The notes beneath the pieces were generated by a model that worked only from the letters and a program-made list of their open reading frames with translations, had not been told where the DNA came from and ran no database searches. From AWTP1-13 sp963797005 (GTDB lineage Bacteria > Pseudomonadota > Alphaproteobacteria > Rhizobiales > Hyphomicrobiaceae): a stretch of 64,000 bases of DNA. The stretch is taken from contig CAWCOF010000009.1 in NCBI GenBank assembly GCA_963797005.1, positions 558,001 to 622,000 of the forward strand. Reading direction: 5' to 3'. Every line of letters begins with the position of its first letter. Position 1 is the first letter of the stretch. The position numbers and the translations under genes are program-made. Shown in pieces: positions 9,278 through 18,141 of the stretch.

Positions 9278-10429
9278 ATGCTCGATCCCCAACGTCCCTA
9301 CAACGATCTGCCCCTACTCCCCCCGCAGGCGGACGTCGAGACCCGTCCCATCCTGAAGAAATGGGGGCTCGCCCGGTCAGCGCTGGCCGAGATGCGCTTG
9401 GCTGGTCCCCTGATTCCCGATCCAGCTGTACTGGTCAGCACCATTCCTCTCCTCGAAGCCAAGGACAGCTCCGAGATCGAAAACATCGTCACGACCAACG
9501 ACGCCCTCTTCCGCGAGGCAAGTCTCGGCGACGAGAAAGGAGACCCCGCAGCCAAAGAAGCCCTGCGCTACCGCACAGCTCTCTACCACGGTGTGGAGAT
9601 GATCAAGACGCTACCGTTGTCTACGAGGGTGGCCGTCGAAGTCTGCCAATTCATTACCAACGTGCAGTTGGATGTGCGAGCGATCCCCGTAAATCTGAAG
9701 AACCGCCACACAGGCGAGATCATCTATACGCCTCCCGAAGACCCACAGCGCCTTCGCGGACTACTTGCGAATTGGGAGCAGTATCTGCACGACCAGACAG
9801 GCAATCTGGACCCCCTGATACGCATGACAATCCTGCACTATCAATTTGAAGCGATCCATCCGTTCGAGGACGGCAACGGACGTACCGGTCGCATCCTCAA
9901 CGTTCTGAGTTTGATCCAGCACGGCCTGCTCGATCTGCCGACACTTTATCTCAGCCGCCATATCCTGCGCACGAGGGGCGACTACTATCGCCTGCTTGGG
10001 CGGGTCACCTCCCATCAGGAATGGGAGCCCTGGATTATCTACATGCTGACGGCGGTCGAGACGACGTCGAGTTGGACGACCCAGAAGATCAGGGCGATCC
10101 GCTCACTCATGGATCACACCGATGAGGTCATCCGCAGTCGGGCGCCCAAAATTCACTCTCATGAGCTCGTCCAGCAAATCTTCATGCAACCCTACAGCCG
10201 CATCGGCAACCTGATCGCGCGTGGCATTGCCAAGCGCCAGACCGCTTCCATCTACCTTAAGGAGCTTGTGCAGTTGGGTGTGCTCGAGGAAGAGAAAGTT
10301 GGAAGGGACAAGATATTCCTGCACCGCAAGTATTTAGATCTTCTCTCGAGCGAGGAGCACAACTTCCAGCCCTATCCGGTAGCCGCGCAGAAAGACAAGC
10401 CGCAGCGCAGAGCGCGGGGAGGGGCGTGA
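9278..10429 (+). CDS. Fic-family protein, SoFic-like, with inhibitory motif and C-terminal winged helix
   Basis: A 383-residue Fic enzyme. The inhibitory helix SSEIEN is at residues 64-69 (Glu68 the expected blocking residue). The catalytic motif HPFEDGNGRTGR is at 194-205, with the beta-hairpin flap TGEIIYTPPED near 145-155. The C-terminal 100 residues end in a probable winged helix (IAKRQTASIYLKELVQLGVL), as in Shewanella SoFic. Such proteins AMPylate targets and themselves, and the winged helix could bind DNA. AAAAGGGAG lies just upstream of ATG 9278. It is only distantly similar to the other Fic protein here and has its own operator array. Confidence 0.85.
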   Translation: MLDPQRPYNDLPLLPPQADVETRPILKKWGLARSALAEMRLAGPLIPDPAVLVSTIPLLEAKDSSEIENIVTTNDALFREASLGDEKGDPAAKEALRYRTALYHGVEMIKTLPLSTRVAVEVCQFITNVQLDVRAIPVNLKNRHTGEIIYTPPEDPQRLRGLLANWEQYLHDQTGNLDPLIRMTILHYQFEAIHPFEDGNGRTGRILNVLSLIQHGLLDLPTLYLSRHILRTRGDYYRLLGRVTSHQEWEPWIIYMLTAVETTSSWTTQKIRAIRSLMDHTDEVIRSRAPKIHSHELVQQIFMQPYSRIGNLIARGIAKRQTASIYLKELVQLGVLEEEKVGRDKIFLHRKYLDLLSSEEHNFQPYPVAAQKDKPQRRARGGA

Positions 10430-10469
10430 GACACCCGTGCGACGACGAACCGTCACCGTCAACGACAGG

Positions 10470-10607
10470 ATGCAGAAGGGCTACCGCTACCAGCTGGCCG
10501 CCCCGGCGGGGCGCAGCCCTCTTGCATTGGGCCTACGACAGCCGAAAGATCTGAGGTGTGATGACCGCCGCCCCTGCCGCTCCGTCCTCCCGCGTGCGCG
10601 CCCGCCC
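10470..10607 (+). pseudogene. Possible N-terminal remnant of a small conserved protein
   Basis: The open stretch starts MQKGYRYQLAAPAGR, which resembles from memory the opening of a small rhizobial protein of unknown function beginning MxKGYRYxLTxPxG. After about 15 residues the similarity is lost and the frame runs into the start of yggS. It may be a truncated leftover; it could equally be chance. Confidence 0.25.
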
Positions 10608-11297
10608 ATGACCCACGATCCCGTCAAGGCCCTGGCTTCCGTCCAAGCGCGCATCGCCGCCGCGGCGCAGAAGGCCAGGCGCGACCCGGCCGCGATCCAT
10701 CTCGTTGCCGTCACCAAGACCTTCGGGCCGGAACACATCGCGCCCGTGCTCGCCGCCGGCCACCGCCTCTTTGGCGAGAACCGCGTGCAGGAAGCCAAGG
10801 GCAAGTGGCCCGCGCTTATCCAGAGCTACCCCAATACCGAGCTGCACCTGATCGGCTCGCTGCAGTCCAACAAGGCCAAGGAGGCGGTGGCGCTGTTCGA
10901 TGCCATCCACACCGTCGACCGGCCCAAGATCGCGCAAGCCATCGCGGCCGAGATGTCGAAGCAGGGCCGCCGGCCCAAGCTCTTCATCGAGGTCAACACC
11001 GGCGAGGAGCCGCAGAAGGCGGGCGTGATGCCGAAGGAAGCGCCGGCGCTGCTCGGCCTCTGCCGCGAGGAGCTGGGCCTCGAGGTCGCCGGCCTCATGT
11101 GCATCCCGCCCCACGACGAGGAGCCGGCCATCCACTTCGCCTTCCTCGCCAAGCTCGCCGGAGAGTTGGGGCTCAAGGAGCTGAGCATGGGCATGAGCGC
11201 GGACTTCGAGACGGCAATCGCCTTCGGCGCCACCTACGTCCGCGTCGGCTCGGAAATTTTCGGCACGCGGCCTGTCATCCCGGCCGGAGCGCGTTAG
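10608..11297 (+). CDS. yggS: PLP-binding homeostasis protein, YggS/PROSC family
   Basis: A 229-residue single-domain TIM-barrel PLP carrier. LVAVTKTF carries the lysine that forms the Schiff base; FGENRVQEAKGKW, LHLIGSLQSNK and LSMGMSADFETAIAFGATYVRVGSEIFG are family signatures. It buffers free pyridoxal phosphate and has no known catalysis. ATG 10608 starts MTHDPVKAL. The last eight residues (PVIPAGAR) and the stop codon are encoded by the left end of a dispersed TGTCATCCCGG repeat, so the C-terminus has been rewritten by the element. Confidence 0.85.
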   Translation: MTHDPVKALASVQARIAAAAQKARRDPAAIHLVAVTKTFGPEHIAPVLAAGHRLFGENRVQEAKGKWPALIQSYPNTELHLIGSLQSNKAKEAVALFDAIHTVDRPKIAQAIAAEMSKQGRRPKLFIEVNTGEEPQKAGVMPKEAPALLGLCREELGLEVAGLMCIPPHDEEPAIHFAFLAKLAGELGLKELSMGMSADFETAIAFGATYVRVGSEIFGTRPVIPAGAR

Positions 11298-11384
11298 CGC
11301 GGAGAGCCGGGACCCAGAGACCAAGAGCTAGATTGCCGCCCCTGGGTCCCGGATATTTCGCGCGCGCGAAATTCCGGGATGACA
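11273..11384. repeat. Dispersed palindromic repeat with TGTCATCCCGG ends
   Basis: The outer ends TGTCATCCCGG (11273) and CCGGGATGACA (11374-11384) are inverted copies. An internal pair GGGACCCAG (11309-11317) and CTGGGTCCC (11342-11350) strengthens the fold. The left end overlaps the 3' end of yggS and supplies its stop codon. The same family recurs at 13905, 28833 and 59007. Confidence 0.75.
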
Positions 11385-11523
11385 ATCCTTTGCACGCACA
11401 GCTTTTTTCGCCGCGCGCGCCGAAGCCCCTCGCCTGCCCAATTGGCGGTGCTAACGTCGCACGAGATTGATTCGGCGCTTATCCGTCCCGCGTCCCGGCG
11501 CCCCCTTAGCGGAGGGAGGCATC

Positions 11524-12450
11524 ATGGCAGACGGCAGCAGGCCGGCGGTGATCGAAGCGCAGGCGGAAGCGGCTGCCGCCGAGGCGGCGCGCGAAGCCAA
11601 GGCGGATTTCCTCGCGCGCAGCGACGTCGAGCTTCCGACGCCCACGACCACACCCACGACGTCGCGCAGGCGCCGCAAGGCTGCGGCGGCCAAGGCCGAG
11701 TGGGCCGAGTTCATCGTCGATATCTGGATCACGCCCTTCAACTCGGTCGAGTTCGGCATCTACAAGCACAGCCGCAACCGCGCCAAGTCGCGCCAGTTCA
11801 CCACCGACATGGATATCTACGCGGAGGTGATCGAGAAGGGCGAGCGCACCGGGCTCCTCGGCTACCGCGAGGACCTGTGGGAAAAGAATACCGGCATGGA
11901 CAAGCGCCTGGTGTTCAAGCTCTTCAACGAGACGGTGAACTGGCGCGCCACCATGGACCTGATGATCGGGCGCAGCCTGCAGCTCACGCTGGGCGCGCGC
12001 GGCCTGCCGGTGACCTGCTTTTCGATCAACGTCGGCGACCACGACAACATGGTCTACCTGGAGCGATCGGCCAACAAGTGGCCGATCCTGCCGGAGAACT
12101 TCTCCTTCTTCCTGCTCGAGGGGGGCAAGCCGCGCTTCTACCGTCTGCGGCGCGACTTCATCGATCTCGGCGGCGACTACACGCTCTACGACCAGCACAA
12201 CCAGGCGGTCGGCCATCTCGACGGCCGCGTGTTCTCGATCGGCGGCAAGTGGAAGGGCCGGGTGATGGCCGAGCACGCCGATCCGCATCTGCTGATCGTG
12301 CTCAAGCTGTTCTGCGGCATGCTGATCTTCAATGATGATGCGCGCCGCCACATGCGGCGCCTCGCCCGTGAGGTGCGCAAGGGCAGGTACGAGCCCAAGC
12401 TCGAGAAGCAGGAAGCCGACCTCTACATGAACCCCCGCCGCGTGCGCTGA
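11524..12450 (+). CDS. Conserved hypothetical protein
   Basis: A 308-residue protein not recognised. An Ala/Glu-rich, low-complexity N-terminus with a TPTTTPTTSRRRRK stretch precedes a folded region. Its C-terminal part (DYTLYDQHNQAVGHLDGRVF, then SIGGKWKGRVM) is faintly like the tubby/LURP-one or scramblase fold; this is a weak inference. No signal peptide or clear membrane segment is present. ATG 11524 has a strong upstream GGAGGGAGG, preferred over an in-frame ATG at 11467. It stands alone between a repeat and an ammonium transporter. Confidence 0.6.
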   Translation: MADGSRPAVIEAQAEAAAAEAAREAKADFLARSDVELPTPTTTPTTSRRRRKAAAAKAEWAEFIVDIWITPFNSVEFGIYKHSRNRAKSRQFTTDMDIYAEVIEKGERTGLLGYREDLWEKNTGMDKRLVFKLFNETVNWRATMDLMIGRSLQLTLGARGLPVTCFSINVGDHDNMVYLERSANKWPILPENFSFFLLEGGKPRFYRLRRDFIDLGGDYTLYDQHNQAVGHLDGRVFSIGGKWKGRVMAEHADPHLLIVLKLFCGMLIFNDDARRHMRRLAREVRKGRYEPKLEKQEADLYMNPRRVR

Positions 12451-12561
12451 GAGGGGCATGGCCGCTCGGGCAGGCGGGGGTACGATCCTCTCCCGAGCTC
12501 GAGGGCCTATTGCACTGCGGTGCACTCGCCCGATGGTTGTGGGCGCCGGCTGCAAACGCCC

Positions 12562-12626
12562 TTGACAGCCTTTGCTCCGCTTTTGCCTATGTGCCCAGAG
12601 ATTAGGCACAGATTGGGCACAACCGG
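12562..12626 (+). promoter_or_regulatory. Promoter and inverted repeats before the first ammonium transporter
   Basis: TTGACA (12562-12567), a 17-base spacer and GCCTAT (12585-12590) form a plausible sigma-70 promoter. Just after it, GTGCC/GGCAC (12591-12609) and TTGGGCACAA (12613-12622) are closely related half-sites that could be an operator. A strong GGGGGAG lies just upstream of ATG 12639. The regulator is unknown. Confidence 0.4.
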
Positions 12627-12638
12627 GGGAGCGGGCGC

Positions 12639-13893
12639 ATGGCGGACATCGAGAAGGGCTTGGCGGGGCTGCAGGCGGGCGCGGACGTGCTCTTCCTGCT
12701 GGTTGGCGCCGTCCTCGTCTTTGCCATGCACGGCGGCTTCGCCTTCCTCGAAGCCGGCACCGTCCGTCACAAGAACCAGGTCAACGCGCTGTGCAAGATC
12801 CTGGTCGATTTCGCCATCTCGACGGTCGCCTACTTCTTCATCGGCTACACCATCGCCTACGGCGTCTCGTTCTATGCCTCGGCCGCGGTGCTCAACGGCG
12901 CCGGTGCGGGCTTCGCGCCGCAGGGCATCACGCTCGTCAAGTTCTTCTTCCTGTGCACCTTCGCTGCCGCCGTGCCGGCCATCGTCTCGGGCGGCATCGC
13001 CGAACGCGCGCGCTTCGTGCCGCAGTGCGCGGCGACCGCCCTCATCGTCGGGCTGTTCTATCCCTTCTTCGAGGGCATCGTCTGGAACAAGAGCTACGGC
13101 CTGCAGGAGCATGTCTTCAAAGGCCTGCTGGGGGCTGAGTTCCACGATTTTGCGGGCTCCGTCGTCGTGCACGCGATCGGCGGGTGGATCGGGTTCTCCG
13201 CCGTGCGCCAGCTCGGCCCCCGTTTCGGCCGCTATGACAAGGGCCAGGCGATCGGCATTCCGCCGTCCTCCATTCCGTGGCTCGCCATGGGGTCCTGGCT
13301 CCTGTGCATCGGCTGGTTCGGCTTCAACGTGATGAGCGCCCAGTCGCTGCAATCCGTCACCGGTCTCGTGGCGATGAACTCGCTGATGGCGATGTGCGGC
13401 GGCATCCTGGCGGCGCTCATTGCCGGCGAGGGCGACCCCGGCTTCATCCACAACGGCGCGCTCGCCGGGCTGGTGGCGATCTGCGCGGGCTCGGACGTGG
13501 TGCACCCGATCGGGGCCCTGCTGATCGGCGGGGTGGCCGGGACCATCTTCGTCTACGTGTTCCAGATGGCGAGCCAGCCCCAGGTGGAACTTCGACGACG
13601 TGCTCGGCGTGTGGCCCCTGCATGGCCTGTGCGGCGTGTGGGGCGGCATCGCCTGCGGCATCTTCGGCCTGAAGATCTTCGGCGGGCTCGGCGGCGTCGG
13701 CTTCCTTGCGCAGCTCGTCGGCAGCCTGATGGGTGCCGCCTATGGCGCGATTGCCGGCTTCATCGTCTACGCCATCGTCGATGCGCTGCTGGGTCTGAGG
13801 CTCTCGCTGGAGGAGGAGCGCCGCGGCGCCGACCTCAGCGTGCACAGCATCAGTGCCAACCCCGAAGAGGACGTCCGCATGGGCCGGCTGTGA
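12639..13893 (+). CDS. Ammonium transporter, Amt family (one frameshift)
   Basis: About 417 residues with the Amt fold of roughly eleven membrane helices and no cleaved signal peptide. Family motifs include AVLVFAMHGGFAFLEAGTVR, FDFAGSVVVHAIGG-type FHDFAGSVVVHAIGGWIG and, after the break, VLGVWPLHGLCGVWGGIACG with a pore histidine. An extra base near 13582, in a CCCC run, shifts the frame in the loop before that segment. Unlike the second Amt gene in this window it has no adjacent PII gene. It may be an accessory or sensor-type transporter. Confidence 0.85.
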
Positions 13894-13904
13894 ACCTCTG
13901 AGTT

Positions 13905-14010
13905 TGTCATCCCGGAATTCTGCGTTAGCAGAATATCCGGGACCCAGGGGCGTCAGGTCACTAGGCTTCTGGTTCCCGGATATTTCGCTGCACGAAATTC
14001 CGGGATGACA
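13905..14010. repeat. Dispersed palindromic repeat with TGTCATCCCGG ends
   Basis: It begins TGTCATCCCGGAATTCTGCG and ends AAATTCCGGGATGACA. The internal AATATCCGGGACCCAGG and GGTTCCCGGATATTTCG pair. It fills the gap between the amt stop and the aminotransferase. An ATG inside its right end (14005) is in frame with the aminotransferase but is unlikely to be the true start. Confidence 0.75.
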
Positions 14011-14031
14011 ACAGAAGAGAAACGCAAACCA

Positions 14032-15249
14032 ATGCCCGCAACCGACGGTCTTGCCGCCCTGGCACAGGGCGCCCTCCTCTCGCCCTTCACGCGCACCACG
14101 CGGCTGCTGGCCGGCACTGTGCCGGGACACGCCAACCCGATCGAGATGACGGCCGGCGACCCGCGCGAGCCCATGCCCGGCTTCATCATCGACAAGCTCG
14201 CCGAGGCGAAGGCGTCGTTTGGCTCCTATCCAAAGATCCGCGCCTCCGATGAACTGCGCGCGGCGATCGCGGCCTGGCTCGGGCGGCGCTACGGCCTCGA
14301 CGGCAAGGTCGATCCGGACCGGGAGATCCTGCCGGTGAGCGGATCGCGCGAAGGCCTGTTCTTCGCCGCACTTCCCGCCGTGGGCCGCAAGCGCGTCTCC
14401 GGCCGCCCTGCCATGCTGATCGTCAATCCGTGCTACCAGCCCTATGTGGCCGCCGCCTACGCCACGGGTTGCGAGCCGGTCTTTCTCAATGCCACGGCCG
14501 AGACCGGCCATCTCCCCGACCTCGAGGCGCTCGAGCGTGAGCCCGAGATCTTGGCGCGTGCGGCCGCCTTCTACGTCGGCTCGCCCGCCAACCCGCAGGG
14601 CGCCGTGGCGAGCGCCGACTACATTCGCCACGCCCTGACACTCGCCCGCCGCTACGACTTCATGCTGTTCTTCGACGAGTGCTATTCGGAGATCTATTCC
14701 TATGAGCCGCCGACGGGCGCACTGCAGGTCGCTGCTGCAACGCCTGAGTGGTTCGCCAACCTCGTGGTCTTCAACTCGCTCTCCAAGCGCTCGAACCTGC
14801 CGGGCATGCGCTCGGGCTTCCTCGCCGGCGACGGCGATTTTCTGCAGACGCTGGCCGAGATCCGCAATCTCACCGCGCCCCAGTTGCCGGGTCCCATCCA
14901 GCACGCCTCCGCCGCGGTCTGGTCGGAGGAGCAACACGTCGCCGTCATCCGCCAGGCCTATCGCGCCAAGTTCGACGTCTGCGACGAGCTGCTCACCGGC
15001 CGCTTCGGCTACCGCCGGCCGGGCGGCGGCTTCTTCCTGTGGCTCGATGCAAGTCATTTTGGGAGTGGCGAAGAAGCCGCGTTAACCATTTGGCAGAAGT
15101 GCGGTGTCAAGGTTCTGCCGGGCGACTACCTGGCCCAGGAGGACCGTCACGGCGTCAACCCGGGGCGCAACTTCATCCGCGTCGCGCTGGTGCACGATGC
15201 GGCGACCGTCAGGCAGGCGCTCGAGCGTGTCATCAAGCTGTCCGTGTAA
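14032..15249 (+). CDS. Class I/II aminotransferase, DapC-like
   Basis: A 405-residue fold-type I PLP enzyme. The PLP lysine lies in SLSKRSNLPGMRSGF, the phosphate-binding Asp region is FFDECYSEIYSYEPP and the C-terminal arginine is in GRNFIRVALV. Close relatives in Rhizobiales are annotated N-succinyldiaminopimelate aminotransferase, which fits lysine and peptidoglycan synthesis; substrate specificity is inference. ATG 14032 (MPATDGLAAL) is preferred to ATG 14005, which lies in the repeat. It is followed after 15 bases by the FtsK-like gene. Confidence 0.8.
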   Translation: MPATDGLAALAQGALLSPFTRTTRLLAGTVPGHANPIEMTAGDPREPMPGFIIDKLAEAKASFGSYPKIRASDELRAAIAAWLGRRYGLDGKVDPDREILPVSGSREGLFFAALPAVGRKRVSGRPAMLIVNPCYQPYVAAAYATGCEPVFLNATAETGHLPDLEALEREPEILARAAAFYVGSPANPQGAVASADYIRHALTLARRYDFMLFFDECYSEIYSYEPPTGALQVAAATPEWFANLVVFNSLSKRSNLPGMRSGFLAGDGDFLQTLAEIRNLTAPQLPGPIQHASAAVWSEEQHVAVIRQAYRAKFDVCDELLTGRFGYRRPGGGFFLWLDASHFGSGEEAALTIWQKCGVKVLPGDYLAQEDRHGVNPGRNFIRVALVHDAATVRQALERVIKLSV

Positions 15250-15264
15250 CCGCTCAGCGTGGGT

Positions 15265-17160
15265 ATGGCGTATCAGGCCGAATATTCGGCCCCCCTGCTT
15301 CCGGCCTCGGTGAGGGTCTGGCTGCTGGGGTGGCTCTTCAGGCTGCTGGGCTTCGTGGTGCTGCTCGGCTGTGCCGCGACGGCTGCGAGCCTCGTCAGCT
15401 GGACCGCGCTCGATCCCATCCTCGCGCGTGCGACCGGCAGCGTCGCCCGCAACCTGATGGGTGCGCCCGGCGCTATTGTCTCCGACACCATCGTGCAGAT
15501 GACGGGCCTCGCCGGCATCTTCGTGCTGCTGCCGCCGATGTTCTGGGCGCTCCAGCTCGTAACCGCCGGCCGCCCGCCAAAGGCATTGGGATGGAAGGTG
15601 GCTCTGGCACCGCTCGCCGTGCTGTGCATGGCGGTGGCGCTCTCCTCCTTGCCCGTATTGAGCGGCTCGCCGCTCCATCATGGCTACGGCGGGCTCATCG
15701 GCGACACGGGCCTCGTGTTCGTCGCCGGCCTGCTCGCCAACGTGAACCCTGACCGTTCCTGGGCGGTTGCGGGCCTTTTCTGCTTTGCCGCCGGCACCTT
15801 CGCCCTCATGCGAAGCCTCGGCCTGACGCAGCGGGACCTGGCGGCGATCTGCCAGGCGCCGCCCGGCATCCGGCAATCCCGGGCCTGGTGGCGGCGGCAG
15901 GTGCAGCGCCGGCTGCGCGAGCCCTTCTTTGCCGCCCAACCGCCTGTCGAGCACCGCGTCGCGCGCGACCCGCCGCCGTTCGAGCCGCCCCGCCCGCCTG
16001 CGGTCGAGGAGCCGCCCGTCCCCCATTTCGGCACGCCGCCGCATGCCCCCGAGCCCGTCTTCTCCGATGCCGGACGCGACACAGCGTTCGACCGCCTGAC
16101 CGACCGGAGCAGCCAGGATATCGCCCGGCGCTTTGCTCCCGGCGTCCTTGCGGCGGGCGAGCCGCGCCTCTTTTCCATCTCCACCGCGCCGGAGCTGCCG
16201 ACGTTGGTGCCTGCCACGCCGGAGGTGCGCCATGTCGATGCGACCTGGATGCGTTCCTCGCTCGGGGTGCTGAAACGCCGGCAGCCGCTCGGACGTGCCG
16301 CGCGGCAGGGCCGCCACGAGGAGGGGATGCAGCTGTGCGCGCTGCTGGAGTCGGATGCGTTTCGCAATTCGGATGCCAAGCTTCCGCTCGCCCTTGGCCA
16401 CAATCCGTCCGGCGCGCCGGTGATCGCCGACCTCGCCCGCATGCCCAACCTGCTCGTCGCTGCCGGCTCCTCCGCCGAGAAGCGGGATGCGGTCAACGCG
16501 GTCATCCTCTCGCTCGTCTACCGGCAAGCCCCTGATCAATGCCAACTCATGCTGATCGCGCCCTGCCGGCCGCACCTGTCGTGCTACGACGGCCTGCCGC
16601 ATCTTGCCTGCCCGGTCGTGAGCGATCCCTACGACGGGCCGGCCGCGCTCGAGTGGGTCGCCGCGCAGATGGACGATCGCCACGCCCGCATGGCACGCCT
16701 GGGCGTGGGCAACATCGACGTCTTCAACAATCGCGTGGGCAGGGCGCGCGGGGGCGATGGCCTTGCGCCGATGACCCACATCGTGGTCGTGGTCGACGAG
16801 CTCGCCGATCTCATGAGCATTGCCCGCCATGACGTCGAAAGCGCCGTGCGGCGGCTCGACAAGAAGGCGCGCGCCGCCGGCATCCATCTCGTCATGGCGA
16901 CGCAACGGCCCTCCGCCGATGTCGTCAGCCCGGCCATCAAGAAGGCGTTCCCCACGCGGGTCGCCTGCAAGCTCTCCAGAAGCGACAGCTTGGCCGTGCT
17001 CGAAGCGCCGGGAGCGGACGAGCTTAGCGGCGCCGGCGACATGCTCTGCTGGAGCGGCAGCGATCGCATGCTGCGTGTGCGGCGCCCTTTGGTGAGCGAT
17101 GAGGACGTGAGCGCGATCATCGCCTGCCTGCGCGACCAGGCCGATCCCCGCTACTTGTAA
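15265..17160 (+). CDS. FtsK/SpoIIIE-like protein with degraded Walker A and no gamma domain
   Basis: 631 residues: four N-terminal membrane segments (about 15-190), a Pro-rich linker, then an FtsK motor-like domain. The Walker B (THIVVVVDELADLM) and the ATQRPSADVVSPAIKKAFPTR region are well kept. The Walker A normally read GTTGSGKS is AGSSAEKR here, keeping Lys but losing the glycines and Ser/Thr. The protein ends right after the RecA-like fold (DQADPRYL), so the DNA-reading gamma winged helix is missing. It sits at the usual FtsK locus beside lolA. It probably cannot hydrolyse ATP as a normal translocase and may act as a membrane scaffold. Confidence 0.75.
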   Translation: MAYQAEYSAPLLPASVRVWLLGWLFRLLGFVVLLGCAATAASLVSWTALDPILARATGSVARNLMGAPGAIVSDTIVQMTGLAGIFVLLPPMFWALQLVTAGRPPKALGWKVALAPLAVLCMAVALSSLPVLSGSPLHHGYGGLIGDTGLVFVAGLLANVNPDRSWAVAGLFCFAAGTFALMRSLGLTQRDLAAICQAPPGIRQSRAWWRRQVQRRLREPFFAAQPPVEHRVARDPPPFEPPRPPAVEEPPVPHFGTPPHAPEPVFSDAGRDTAFDRLTDRSSQDIARRFAPGVLAAGEPRLFSISTAPELPTLVPATPEVRHVDATWMRSSLGVLKRRQPLGRAARQGRHEEGMQLCALLESDAFRNSDAKLPLALGHNPSGAPVIADLARMPNLLVAAGSSAEKRDAVNAVILSLVYRQAPDQCQLMLIAPCRPHLSCYDGLPHLACPVVSDPYDGPAALEWVAAQMDDRHARMARLGVGNIDVFNNRVGRARGGDGLAPMTHIVVVVDELADLMSIARHDVESAVRRLDKKARAAGIHLVMATQRPSADVVSPAIKKAFPTRVACKLSRSDSLAVLEAPGADELSGAGDMLCWSGSDRMLRVRRPLVSDEDVSAIIACLRDQADPRYL

Positions 17161-17320
17161 CTTGACCCGTGGGGTAAAGGATTAGCGGGGAAAGGTGGGG
17201 CCGGGCGCTTGTTCGCGGCCGCGGCGCCAATTAGATCGCCCACAATCGGTCTCAATGTTGGGACAAACGATGGCCAGTGGGCCGCATCGCGGCCGACTGG
17301 GCGCAGCTCGGGGGAATTTG

Positions 17321-18040
17321 ATGCACGCACGCATGCTGTCGAGGCTGGCGCTGTTCGCAGCCCTGGGCTTGGTGTCGTTCGGTGCGCTCGCGCAGGGCGC
17401 GAGGAAGGCCCCCGTGCCCAATCCTGTCGGGGCGGCGGCCGGCAACTGGACGCAGAGCGTCACGCGCGAGGCCGCCATCGCCGGCGAAGAATTCGATAAG
17501 AAGCAGATGGAGCTTATCCACAAGGTCAGTGACTATTTCTCGCACCTTGGCGAGTTGCAGGGAGGCTTCGTTCAGACGAGCGCCGACAACAAACGGCTGC
17601 GCGGCAAGTTTTACGTCAAGAAGCCCGGCAGAATCCGCTTCGACTACAACCTTCCGAGCCGACTCTTGATCCTCTCGGACGGGCAATACCTGATAATCCA
17701 AGACCGCGACATGAAAACAGATGACCGTATCTCTCTGGACAACACGCCCTTCCGCGTTCTGCTCGCCTCGGATGTGAACCTCATCCGCGATGCCCAGATT
17801 CTCTCGGTCCAGGACGTGGACGACGTGATCGTGCTGGCTCTGAGGGACAAGAGCCCGGACACGCCCGGCAGCATCAAGCTGTTCCTGGCCAAGAAGCCCA
17901 ATCTCGAGCTCAAGGAGTGGATTACCACGGACTCGCAAGGCCTTGAAACGCGTGTGGAATTGACCGATCTGAGCAAGGCCGAGAACCTCGATCCGGGGCT
18001 TTTCAGGCCGCCGCCGATAAGCCTCCAGAGGTTGCAGTAG
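17321..18040 (+). CDS. lolA: Outer-membrane lipoprotein carrier protein LolA
   Basis: A 239-residue periplasmic chaperone for lipoproteins. A signal peptide (MLSRLALFAALGLVSFGALA) is followed by the LolA domain: DYFSHLGELQGGFVQTSADN, GKFYVKKPGRIRFDYN, LILSDGQYLIIQD and a C-terminal DPGLFRPP. It carries lipoproteins from LolCDE to the outer membrane. ATG 17321 is chosen; ATG 17333 is equally usable. Its position after the FtsK-like gene is conserved in Rhizobiales. Confidence 0.85.
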   Translation: MHARMLSRLALFAALGLVSFGALAQGARKAPVPNPVGAAAGNWTQSVTREAAIAGEEFDKKQMELIHKVSDYFSHLGELQGGFVQTSADNKRLRGKFYVKKPGRIRFDYNLPSRLLILSDGQYLIIQDRDMKTDDRISLDNTPFRVLLASDVNLIRDAQILSVQDVDDVIVLALRDKSPDTPGSIKLFLAKKPNLELKEWITTDSQGLETRVELTDLSKAENLDPGLFRPPPISLQRLQ

Positions 18041-18141
18041 CAGCTGCGTCTGCAGCCGGGGCGTGTCTGTTCGGGCTCAATCAACCTCAAATTTGGGGAA
18101 AACTGAAACAATCTGTAACAATTTCGTGAGGAACGTACGAC

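Noticed and set aside
12507..13661. 384-codon open frame antisense to the first amt gene
   Set aside because: No family features and fully covered by a convincing transporter gene on the other strand.
15082..16905. 607-codon open frame antisense to the FtsK-like gene
   Set aside because: It mirrors codon bias of the plus-strand gene, has no recognisable motif, and is Arg/His-rich low complexity; a typical GC-rich shadow.
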